Shown here in pieces: positions 45,316 to 56,429 of a stretch of 64,000 nt of DNA. Each line of letters begins with the position of its first letter. The stretch's first letter is position 1. Both the position numbers and the translations under genes were made by a program. The notes beneath the pieces were generated by a model. That model had not been told where the DNA came from. It saw only the letters and a program-made list of their open reading frames with translations, and did no database searches. The DNA lies in assembly GCA_018806985.1 (NCBI GenBank), contig JADANN010000414.1, positions 1,178,001-1,242,000 on the forward strand, given 5' to 3'. The stretch is from Angiostrongylus vasorum (Eukaryota > Nematoda > Chromadorea > Rhabditida > Metastrongylidae).

Positions 45316-48300
45316 TTATAGCCCTTTGTCTTTATTCCCAGCGTAGACAGGGTTTCTGAACGTCGTAGTTGCTTGCTTGTAGATAGGATTCTCATTCTAA
45401 AAGAACGCATAGTTGCAATCCGAAACTAAGACAACTGATGAAATGCTCACAAAAAACCGAGACAAAGAATAAACACTTCAAACTCACCGTATCCCATTTA
45501 GCCATTAGCCGTTCGTTGTTAAATTTAGCGTACTCAGCACGATCGTGAAGAACTGTGAGCAGTTTCCAGACAAGAAGAAGGATGATCCCAAGAATTACGA
45601 TTCCAGCAATCACACCCAATACAATTGCTAACACTGGAACTGGCGGTGGACAATCTAAAACATAGACCATTTTCCAGGATAAAGCGATGGAAGATTCTTA
45701 CTTTAAAGAACGACTGAGATAATTTTCAGAGCTAGGCGGTACTTCCCGCTAAGGCACACGAGCCATCACAGAGCATACCTTTGTGCTCGCGGACCCAAAC
45801 AGTTGCATTGTCAGTTGCTTCGTCATAGTAGTAAAGATAGTAAAAAGTACAGTCGTCTGCTGGATCGACGAATTGGCACGCAGTAGTCTCGTTTAATTCT
45901 GAAGTCATCTACAACTAGGAAACGATAAAAGGCACTGCAAGGAATCAGGATGACAGAAAATATCTCAAAATCAATAACCAAGTCGGACAGCGGAGCTCAC
46001 CGGGAAGCTCCTCAACAGGAATAACTTTAAATGGACACTCTTCACACCGCTCTTCGTCGTATGGACCAGTTCCCCATTGCTGGCACATAACGCACGGTTT
46101 ATATTCAATGCATTTCGTCGGACATGTAGGGCAGATCTCGCATTTCGCACCCGAATAACGATTGCCGTCAGGACCATCGAAGCATCGACATCGCCCACAG
46201 ATGCATTCGCCCTTTCCGTTGCAGATTTTCCCATTAGCGGACATACAAGAGTCTTGACTGATTGGACATTCGCATGCTCGACCTTCAAAACTTGTGAATC
46301 AACTGTTGAAGCATGTGGATGGATAACGAGCTAAGTTGATTGACTATCAAATCTAAAAACACTCTTCACAGCACTATAAAATGATGCTGAGATATTTGCA
46401 AAACTCCGGAAACTATGCAGCACAGGTGTCTGCCGTGGGGATCGAACACGCTATTACCCTTTCCAGGGATAATGCTTTCACCATCATCAGTCGTGGGTAT
46501 CCCCAATCAAAAGTGGTAAAAAACAATAGAAATAAAGTGCAACATAGGACAAGAGTGGTGCTACCAGCGTTCCTTGAGCAAAATCCCAATAGGCAAGTTT
46601 GGTGAGCTAAAGAAATGGAGACCGTGTCGATTTCCTCTATATTCACTAAATGATTAGTGAGATTATAGGTAGCTCAGATAACGAAAAAGAAAACGTACCA
46701 GTCCAACCAGGAGCACAAATGCACTGTCCACAGTTGCATTCACCATGCTCGGCACAAATTTTGCGATCATGACGTGGGCAGTTGAAATTGTCACACTCAC
46801 AGAACTCCCCAGAAATCTGTTCCTCGGGATTCTGAAGCAGTATAAGTGAATAATGAATAAAGTCCACTACATATTTACGGAATGGGAAACATCTCAAGAA
46901 ACTAAACGGAAAATTACTAATTAGAAAACTAGAACACTCATTCGCTTTCGGTTTAAACCTACTGGTTAAAAAGTCGTTACAAATAAGACATTTTACGAAA
47001 ACGATTCTGAATTGCTTCAAACCTGACGTGGATTACACTCACAGCGACCACAATTGCAAACTCCCCTGCCTTCACAGATCGCTGACTCATTTGTCCTTAA
47101 TATGTGGAAAATAGAACCATAGACATCTCAGGTTAAAACACATCTTCGAAATATAAACATTCTAGTAATGCACAAAATATTGAGTTAATTAAACTGCTTG
47201 AACTAGTGCACACAATGTTCTCGTACACAGCGACTTAAGTGAACTCCAGATTCACTAAAAAAATGATTAAGCTCTCAGCGTTGATCAATCCCTGAGGGAT
47301 GCGCCATGCATTGGATCTCTCGTTAAGCATCGTTGGAGGTGACTGAATGCATATCTGGACTTCACAATAACTCATGGTGGCTTAGTGATGTATCGACTCA
47401 GCGCTGCTATCCTGCCAAACAAGTCTGGCACCGAAGGCTTCGTGGGACCTAGGGTACGGAGATCAAACCCATGAATACTGCAGGGCGTCTTCAAACACTG
47501 GGCTACACGTGCCCCGGAATTCATAACCAATTTAAAAAAAGCTACCAAAATCTTTCAACTGCCCACCGTTTGCATTTTTCGTTCAAAGCTGCAGTACTCA
47601 TACCCGGTCGATTACACTCACAATAACGACCAACATTACCACCTTTACAACGGCAAACACCGCATACCATGTCACCACCATGACAGTCTTCCGAGTTTTC
47701 AACAATGCGATCTTCCTGTTCACATTCACAATCGCAAAGCACCTTCACGTTGACGATTAAGGTCTCATCCAAACCAGACGGACCTATTCGAATCACAAAA
47801 TCCCTTTTTCTCAACACAGTGCGTAGCCTCTAATGTTACTTCGAACTGTACCTCGTCACCGACTCGAATTCCTTCGCATACGTTCGTGTCTTTCAGAGTA
47901 GTACCGCTAAACAAGTACGGGTTAAAATACTATCTAAGAAAAGGAAGAACGCTATCAATCACTAGGAAGATGAGTGGTAAATTTGTATGATCAGCAAACT
48001 TAACGTTTCATAAATGGAACAAACTATTCTTGGACACTTGGATGCCCTGCCCTCACTGGCTGCGCGGGTTCCAGCAAAATCGCCATTACTTTGGAGTCTT
48101 GCTGGTTTAGCCATTGCGGCTTCCTGGAGTCCCGCGATCAGCCAGGCCAAAGTTTGCCGCAGGTCGTCATCACCACAGGCAGTCGCTCCCATTGTGGATC
48201 AGAAGGTTTCCCACCATGCGACAAGCTTGGTGCCAGGACGGTGATGGATCCTGGTATCGCTTTACTCTTAGCTAGGCTTCCTGATGAAAACGCTGGACTC

Positions 48301-51300
48301 CTTCTCGGCTTGCGAGACCCTGCCAGGGGGATGAATACCCCGCTATATATCCCAGCACGACTTCTAGGAACACCTCCCAGCCACGATGAAGTGGTAAACC
48401 GTTGGAAAGGGGGAATGAAGGATAGATATACCAAATAACAATGATAAAAAACATAAATCCAATATTCGTTTGTTCTCAACTACGTGAAGATGGTAGCAAA
48501 CACTTAATCGAATAACATGGATAGGAGTCAACTAACGATCAGTACTTGTTAAGATAACGGAATAATTAAGAATACTTACTCGAGACACATGCTGCGATAG
48601 GTGATTTTCAGACCATCGCTAGCATTAGCATTGTCCACCATAATTATCTTCTCACTGATTTTAAGGTACTCCTTCTCAATGAGATCGACGATGTTGCGCG
48701 AGTCGGTCTCCAGAATCCCGACGGACGACGAAACGTCAGGAAGTGACTCGGACAACTTCAACGAGTTCTTAGTTTGTCACAGAACTACAATCTAACAAAA
48801 AGAAAAAAAATCTTGCAATAGAGTAGCAAAAATAAACCGTTTCCAAAGACTTTATACCATTTTTCTAGAATTCTCCAGTGATATGTACAAATATTAAGAA
48901 CATTGGTTAAAGATATATCAAGATTACTGAGTGCGCTCTCTTCTCGAACACTTTAAAAAATCCTGCAAAGGAAGCAGAAGTACCTGTGAATAAAGTTCAT
49001 GGTTTCCTTTAGTGACGGCGAAAATAATGTTTGCCTTTCTCTCCTTAATCAACTGATGAAGCAGAGCAATCGAGGGGTAGTCCTGCATTAGATGTTGTTA
49101 TAGCACATCCCTATTCAAACTAAATAAACACTTTAAGGCATTAGGTGTACGTTTGTAAAACTTGTTTGCAATATCTTGACAGAAACGTTATAGTTCTGAA
49201 ACATTCGAAAAAACGCTATATAAATGTATGCCATAAAGGATAAAGGATAAAGCTCTTGGCGTTGATATAACCCTGATGGATGCGCCATGTATTCGATTTC
49301 ATTAAGCTTCGTTGAAGGTCACTGAGTGCATATCTGGCCTTTACAATGAACGGTTTAGGGCGTGGGGATCGATCCCATGCGTATCGTAGGGCTCCTCTGA
49401 GCATTGCGCTAAGGGCGCCCTTGTTTACCATAACAGTTGAAATTCACTGAATTTGACAATCAGCACTCAAGTCACCCATGCTCGTCAGTAATGATGGCCA
49501 GCAACTCATCAGAAATTCAAATATCATTTAAAGGAAAGAATAAGTACAATGGAGCTGTACCATCCGTGTACGATGAGTTCAACACTTCAAAGAGCAATTC
49601 ACAGAGGATTCCACCGTCCCTACAGTACAGTTCTGAGTAATTTCTTTGAATAAATTTGTTAAAAAACGTCTAATGACGGTCCGCAGCAAATGTAAACCTA
49701 TTGCCTAACATCAAGCGATTCTAAAATTTGTGGTTCGTTCCAAGCATGTCTGCGTCAACTATTTTGCTTTGAACTCTACACTATGAATTTGAAGTTATTT
49801 TTCATCTGGAAGAAGACAGAGGTCTTGAGGTTCGTGCAGAATGCACACGATATTGGTCTGGGAGTCCACGGCTTCAGGGAGATTACGAAAGCCAGTGAAA
49901 TGCCTTACAGAGGAGCAATCGATTCCTGCGAGTCGTGGAAGGAACAGAGACGAATACGACCATGTAACAAGTCTCAATGACGATTTTTCTGAGCGTTGCA
50001 TAAAACGGATAAGATGTTGTCCTAACAATGAGTTCGCATCGAGAATAGTAACGATCATCCTTTTGATACTGGGATTACTTTGCTTTACTCTAACGTTCAT
50101 TTAATTGGGAATTTCTAAGTTCAAACGGTCAACATCCATAGCAACCACTAGGGAAGCAAAAAACTACATAAATGATTGCTGAGCCAGATTTTCAACTTTC
50201 GTCTTAAAAAGGACAAAAAAAATCACGAATTAAACAACAAAACACAGAAAACTTCCACAGAAGGCACCTGAAATAATAGAGAATATTTCATTCAGATTCT
50301 CCAAAAGGAGAAGATTATACCGCTTTCCAAAACGTTCTAATCCGGAAACTCGAGCGTTTGAAGTTATACGCACATCTAATGCGTAAATTTTTTTGTTAAC
50401 AAATATATATAGAAGGTTAATAACAAAGCAAAGCGCTGTACAAATAGAACTACCGAATTTCTTACCTGATTAAGGGTCTCAGTATAATATCCCTCTCGAT
50501 CAAGATGACATTCTCCATCATTGGGTTCGATCACGCCAGCTAACTGCATCCGTTTAAGATTACAAGTTATTACTTAAAAATACCGAAGTAGTTGTAGAAA
50601 ATGAAGAAGAGATACCAACCCTCCCGTCACCGGCAAAATGAAAACCAGCATCTGTCGAGAAAACGACCATCTTACGTGCACGCTCTCGCCAACCAATTTT
50701 ACTCTACAAAGGTTTCTGGTACATTCAAAAATACTAATATACACAGACAGACAGCTCTCCCAATAACAGATGATATTGATCACATACGTTACAAACTAGG
50801 GCCTGAACAACAGCATCGAATCCTCCTTCAGGGGCATCAAGATTGCCGGAAATCTCAGCCTTATCCACTTCAGCCTTAAATTTCTCTGTATTAGTTGTTA
50901 GAGTCATCTGATGTTTGAAACCGTACGGCTCAGCACATGGTTCCGCACAAGGCGATTTCTGTTTTTCAATCCTTGGGTCAATGAACGGCATAAGTTTCTT
51001 GTCTATGAAAGAACCAAATCCAAGTCGAAAATTCTTCGTGATATTACGCATACGTACAGCTGGAATATTCCAAATACATTAATTTCTACTTGAAAGTCTT
51101 AAATAAATTCTATAACTCCGTTTAACGAGTATTTTTACTGGTCAAAAAGTTTTTTTCCTCTGGAGTTTTGAGATGATCTAGTAAGGCGACTTCAGATCAT
51201 CAGAACGGGCATTTGTACCACACCGATGCCGTCGATCGCCTAGGTTTCCATCAGAAAAGAGAGAACCTCCAAAACAGGTCTACTGGGCTAGCTGGGGTTC

Positions 51301-52694
51301 CACACGGAAATGTGAACGTTTTCATATCTTTGGTGACCATATGTGGTAAGTGATATGAACTCTGCTGTTTTTTTCCAGCTGAATACCTAAGCAATTCGCT
51401 AGCCATAGCGAGCACACAAAATCAAAGGAAAAACAGAAAACAAAGCATATAAGATTCTTACCCAACAAGTCACCAAGTTCAGAGAGCTTTTGCTTATCGT
51501 CCTTCATTGAATAAGAGAGGTCCATCAGATAGTACAGATCAACAGGATAATCAACAGCTTGGCGGTAAGTGACGTTGAAACGAACACGTGACTCTACATA
51601 TTGACAGTTCGGTTGCGAGATCAATAGAAAAGAAGTGGTAAAAATCCTCCACATTAGAGATTTCTCTACTCACTTGGTCTTATTTCAACGAACATCTCCT
51701 GTGGTTTCAGCTGAACAGCATCATCTTCGTTCTCAACTTTCCCCTTATCAGAAAGCGGTTCATCCTTCTCAACTTCAAGAACTGTTTGTGGGTCTTCGAT
51801 GTACGATTCAGGACATCCGTGTTCAAGGAGTCTTCCACGATTGTCACATCTTGCATACTGCTTTTTAGCATCGAATAACTGAATGCAAAGTCACAACTGA
51901 ATAACTGATCTAACCGACTGAGTATGAAGATTTGAAACCAACACAGTAACCGAATAAAGTCATAATTGAGTAAAAAAGTTATCAAAGTGCGAAGCCAGGC
52001 GATGAATCTATTTGTAGCAGTACGATGTACCGATACAAAATCGGGAATGCTTTGAAATAGAAGAATCTAAGGCATAAAAAATAAAGTATATGGCTCTCGG
52101 AGTTGATCAATCCCTGAGGGATGAGCCATGCATTCGATTTGACTAAGCATTGTTGGAGGTGACTGAATGCATATCTGGCTTCTTACAATGACTCGCAGTG
52201 GCCTACCGATGTATCGAGCCAGTGCTGCTATCCAGCCAGACAAGTCTGGTACCAATTTGACGACCCCGGAGGGATGGAAAGCTTGGTGAGCTTTGGGAGC
52301 GGGGATCGATCCTATGTGTATTGCAGGGCGCCTTTGACAGCTGGGCTACTCGAAAAGCATCTAGTAGCAGGGAAATAGAACTGCTTACCGGCGCTCCACA
52401 CCAAGCACAAGAATCATGCAACTGGATACAAGCGCTACAGGTGTAATTGTCGCGCGATAACGAATAACAAGGAAAATCTTTTCGTCCTTCGACAACTTCA
52501 CCGGTGACTGAAATCCACCAATGTTACATTCTCATCATTGGAAGCTCTCAGTAAACTTCTTGAAACCATCAACTTATATCTATCTACTAAGAGTCTTGAA
52601 TACTAAGAAATCTACCTTCACCCGTCTTCCAATCACTAACTTCTGCGGCAAATATTGAACCTAACAAGCACAAACAGAGTGTGACAATCCGCAT
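45316..52694 (-). CDS. pat-3: Integrin beta subunit (PAT-3 orthologue)
   Basis: Cell-surface beta integrin that pairs with alpha chains to anchor muscle and other cells to matrix. Sixteen exons on -: 52616..52694, 52389..52507, 51674..51878, 51462..51593, 50788..51059, 50620..50703, 50466..50543, 48984..49082, 48580..48755, 47567..47906, 47023..47095, 46699..46831, 46001..46282, 45779..45898, 45488..45654, 45316..45396. They give about 812 aa (C. elegans PAT-3 is about 809). Order: signal peptide ([12 protein letters not shown]), PSI domain, I-like domain with MIDAS D159-L-S161-Y-S163, cysteine-rich EGF repeats, tail domain, TM near 738-761, then NPIY and NPVY cytoplasmic motifs. The exon 9 acceptor could lie 12 bases upstream. 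Exon 10 has one extra base in the T-run 47805..47809 (A-run on the coding strand); removing one restores frame and phase. Confidence 0.97.
46378..46490. repeat. Repeat family A fragment in a pat-3 intron
   Basis: GATGCTGAGATATTTGCAAA followed by GGTGTCTGCCGTGGGGATCG, the left arm of family A. It is truncated after the tRNA-like head and begins about 95 bp upstream of exon 13 on the coding strand. Confidence 0.6.
47262..47514 (-). repeat. SINE family B in pat-3 intron 10
   Basis: On - the head is GGGGCACGTGTAGCCCAGTG, with box A-like TAGCCCAGTG and box B-like GGTTTGATCTCC. It is in the same orientation as pat-3, with a small internal deletion near 47425. Confidence 0.7.
48022..48411 (+). repeat. 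Repeat family C, full-length copy in pat-3 intron 9
   Basis: It begins GCCCTCACTGGCTGCGCGGG and ends in a block resembling CCAGCCACGATGAAGTGGTA. It is antisense to pat-3 and comparable in length to 450..831. Confidence 0.75.
49231..49420 (-). repeat. SINE family B, internally deleted, in pat-3 intron 7
   Basis: Both ends of family B are present (AAGCTCTTGGCGTTGAT and GGGCGCCCTTAGCGCAATG on -). The middle CCAGACTTGTCTGG section is missing. Confidence 0.7.
49795..50068 (-). pseudogene. SDR/3-beta-HSD-like N-terminal fragment nested in pat-3 intron 7
   Basis: After a plausible acceptor (CCCAG, exon start 50068), a frame from the Met at 50058 to the stop at 49795..49797 encodes 87 aa. It starts [20 protein letters not shown], resembling the Rossmann start of extended short-chain dehydrogenases, in particular 3-beta-hydroxysteroid dehydrogenase-like proteins. 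A later [12 protein letters not shown] suits the strand after the dinucleotide loop. The canonical GxxGxxG is altered to DANSLLG. I found no continuation exon in the intron, so it is probably a stranded fragment. The opposite strand is also open here, so the call is tentative. Confidence 0.4.
52074..52352 (-). repeat. SINE family B in pat-3 intron 2
   Basis: On - the head has GTAGCCCAGCTGTCAAAGGC and a box B-like GGATCGATCCC. The CCAGACTTGTCTGG block is intact and the tail is A-rich. It is in the same orientation as pat-3. Confidence 0.7.
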
Positions 52695-52889
52695 CTCCTG
52701 AAACTAAACACTTCTCTGGAGGTCCACATAATTTTCAATATATACTTTATAAAATGAAATACAAACCTCAGACTACTATTGTATAGAGGTTCGCGCAGAA
52801 GTAGACAAGTCTGCTGAGTGGAAAACCCACCTGAAACAACTGAGTAATTATGAACAGTTGAGAACAACAAGAAAAAAAGACAATAGTTA

Positions 52890-53285
52890 GCAGTGAAATA
52901 CAACCGTAATGATGCTGAAATATTTGCAAAACTCCGGAGCGATGGTGTCTACGGTGGGAAGTGAACACGCTATTACCCATTCCGAGGGCTAACCTGTTCG
53001 CCCCACACCATGCGAGTCCTTCGTTTAGCCTTTTCTCTCAGCCATGTTATTGGCCCTATAGGTGCTATCAGCAACCACCCGTCGACGGGATTGATCTGAT
53101 GAGCACAAATCGGCATTCAATCCAGCTAAGCTGAAGATGGTATAGTGATGAACGCGTAAGCCCACGGAAAGGGTAATAGCGTGTTCGAGCACCACCGCAG
53201 ACACCAGCGATCCTGAGTTTTACAAATATCTCAGCACCACTATGGTCACACTCCACATAGTACCCCCGCCATTAAAAAGAAAAAA
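52890..53285. repeat. Repeat family A, foldback upstream of pat-3
   Basis: The left arm (ATACAACCGTAATGATGCTG, CTCCGGAGCGATGGTGTCTA) opposes a right arm (GCGTGTTCGAGCACCACCGC, ATATCTCAGCACCACTATGG). It starts about 195 bp upstream of the pat-3 start codon, so the proximal promoter is either very short or partly built from this repeat. Confidence 0.65.
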
Positions 53286-54904
53286 ATACGCAGTAAACAA
53301 AAAGTGACGACAGTTAGTATTGACAGTTTTACCTAAGAATAAGGAGAAACTATGAAAAGCTTAAATAAACAGTCCAACTCAAAGTAAATTTCAGAGAACG
53401 AAGAACTTAGCAAAGATAGTAAGAGAATGGGTATTTCATTGGAAGATCCGATCGCAGACAATGCTATCGTCATCCTCCAGTCCCTTCGAAAGTTTTACGG
53501 AGTTCCGTTGAAGTGATTTTCTTCAAGAAAAACTTTTGTAGTAACCGAATACGCTTTAAACTCAATTATAGCCAGTAATGTTTTTGCCAGTAAGCATTTC
53601 TGGAAGTTCTAAAGAAATGCGAGATGCATCGTAGTGATCTGCTTCCCTCAGATTCTCTGATACCTAATCCTGAGGCTAGAACTCTCTCGAGGTAGCCAAT
53701 TCGATTAGTTCCAGGGTTATAACAAAGTCAATCGAGCTGATAGTATTTCAAACGAATCATCGCCCATCGACTCGAATCATCGGCTCTGATGAAGACGAAA
53801 ACATCGAAGCGTTGACCGAAAATAAAGATTATTTATCAACCTCGTATCAGCTTATCAAAGAAGGAGTACATATCGAGCTAACAGTGTTCTCTCTCTCTCT
53901 CTCTTTATAAAAGAACAAGGAAGCATCCAGTAAGCATCGACATCGTATAAGCAATACTTATAACTACTTGAAACATCTGACCAACGTAAATAACCATCTG
54001 GAAATGTTTGATGCACTTATCGATCTCTTTAAAAGAACACATCAAAGGTGTTTCTTTTAAAAGATCTACGACCTAGCCATCACAATGGGACCTAATATAG
54101 CTGGAAAATAGTGATCAGCTGGAAAACTAACTACTTCAGTATGTGAAAGTAAGGGCTTACTGCCAAGTCCAGAGGAAATCGATTTCCTAGCGAACGCGTC
54201 CGATGAGTAGGCGTTTGCACAAGACGGCAGCAAAAGCCGACACAGTGTAACCCCACGCTCAGTGCAAGGGCTCGAAGCAGTCAAGGCTGCTGATAGGCTC
54301 GTGCTGGAAACCGGATGAAGAGAATCCAGAAGACGAGTCCGGAAATCCGTAAACTGGAAGCTTTCGAATTACGGACGACTTGTCGACATTCACTTCGCTT
54401 GCCTACACAACCTATGGGCTTTTCGTCCAAGTGAACGCTCTGGTACTATTAGCATTTACAAACGTTTTACCTCCTTAGAATATCTAGCAAGGAGAAAAAA
54501 AAAGCCGAACACTTGAATTTTGACATACTGTACGTTGGCTGGGACGTTTCCATTAAAGCCTTAGCACTTTACAACCTAGATTTCCCAAACAGGCGATAAT
54601 GCAGTTACTAGTTGATCGTAGTTAAACCTGAGCTGCCCTAGCGATAGAAAAGCTGTTGGACAACATTTACAAACTAAAGAACTAATTATGGAAGAAGCTA
54701 ATATCGTTAGAGAGCTAGCCAACGACTGAAGATTTATTGAGGCAGGTCCCATGCTATCGATTCAAGTACACACACGAAAATAGCGTGCCTTTTATGTGGA
54801 CGCAGAGCCGCTGAACACAGTGGGGCGTGGACGGGGCAGCTGTTACGATGGTCCGTCGTGCTATTCAGTAAGGGCCAGTTATGTCTTCATCCATCAGTTC
54901 CGGT
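53286..54904. other. Intergenic with a Penelope-like relic and (TC)n
   Basis: At 53781..53818 (+) a motif reads CGGCU, CUGAUGA, a GAC/AUC hairpin, GAAGC, GUUGACC. It is followed by a block resembling ATTATTTATCAACCTCGTAT, the order found at Penelope-like ends. The GAAA box is mutated to GAAG. A (TC)n tract follows at about 53888..53906. Nothing else is recognised to 54904. Confidence 0.45.
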
Positions 54905-55060
54905 AATGTGTTGTAGTGACTACAAGGACACTGAATTATGAGCAGAACTCGGAGCATCGACTGGGCTTCTAACCTGCGACTACCCTTTCCGGGGACTTAC
55001 GTGTTGTCCACCACACTGACCGACGTCCATGATTTGCCTTTCTCCCAATAAGCTTTGTAG
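54905..55060. repeat. Repeat family A2, half unit
   Basis: GTGACTACAAGGACACTGAA, then a CTAACCTGCGACTACCCTTT block and TGTCCACCACACTGACCGAC. This matches the left arm of the A2 foldback at 36525; the right arm is absent. Confidence 0.55.
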
Positions 55061-55164
55061 TGATCAAAGTGAATACTTGGGTTCCCAAAACCGACTTTAT
55101 GTTAACATCGGCACTGACCTATGAATTAGTGTTTTCTTGATGAGTAGACACGAAATACCCATAC

Positions 55165-55415
55165 CTATACCTATACCACGATCCACCACCGTCCTGGTAT
55201 CAAAGTCGCATGGTGGCAAATCTCCCTCTGATCCACAAGGGCTGCGACTGCCTGTGGTGGTGAAGACCTGGGGCAGACCTTGGCTAGGCTGACCTCGGGA
55301 TTCTAGAGCACCACAGTGGCTTAACCAACAAATCTCCGAAAAATGGAGATTATGCTGGGCACGCACAACTAGTGAGGAGGGGCCGTCCAAGTCTCCATGT
55401 GTCAAGTATCCAAGA
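55165..55415 (-). repeat. Repeat family C, 5' half, inverted
   Basis: On - it runs from TTGGACGGCCCCTCCTCACT to CGGTGGTGGATCGTGG, the first two-thirds of family C. The 3' third is missing. Confidence 0.7.
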
Positions 55416-56429
55416 CACGAAACTGCTACCATAATACCTATTTCACATTAGCCAACATTTCAGCACTTCCTCCTTGAGAGCAGTCTATTTGGCCAAACGC
55501 TTCCATAACCTCGGCAGAAAAATTTCGAAGACCTAGATTTCAATCGTCTAGAAAACAGCTTCTTTTTGACCACTGACCATTCAATTCGTTATAAGTCTTC
55601 CACTTATTGTTGGAGTCCCAGTTTTTCTTAAGAGTTTGAATGGGTGGGGAATGTATTTCTACGGTGTTAACGCCTACACGACGGCATAACCTCTACAAGA
55701 GTCATTTTTTCGTTGGTTTTTTCTGGCGCAATGGGCTTTTTCCGTACATCTCTTGTAAACAATCGATTGCTCGTTCAACATAAACGTTACTGTAGTCGTC
55801 CGGCAGTGGGAAAGTCTATTTTGTACATGGAAATATACAATAAACCTTTTCTTGAACGAGTTCATTGACCGGCCATTTACTGGAAATTGACTGTTGTTTC
55901 AGTTCTAATCGTTATAATGAGTCATAGTAGTCGTATGGAATGGGTGGTACAAAAAAGTATGGAAGTAGACCTAACGTAACTGCAAAACACTTCAGGGTGT
56001 TGACATCAATGTATTTGCATGATGAACCATAGTAGTACATAGTAAGTAGTACCAAAATGCCACCCATGCCCATAGAACGAGAGCAATGTCTCTTCTACAA
56101 ACTCCCTTATGTCCACACCCCATCAAGTCCTCTATTCATCCAAAAATTATTGTTTATTTTCAAAAAACTGCCACGTCCGTAAAGACATGGAAGTAGACGT
56201 TGCGTAAGATCGGTCTGAGATATTGGGCGAGGCCATGCGTGATAAAATGCTAACCTGTGTAAAATAGCTGTTGTGCTAACAACCTCTCGTCTGCTCATCA
56301 AGAAAACACGAACTGAAATATTTTGATTTCACGTTCCTAACTAGTTGTACTGCTAATGTTGACGAGTTCTAGGGACATCGGCATATTTCCTATTCGGCTG
56401 GTCACATTGTGAACACATGGGAGCATCAT
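55416..56429. other. Intergenic, nothing recognised
   Basis: No recognised family or RNA in either strand. Confidence 0.45.
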
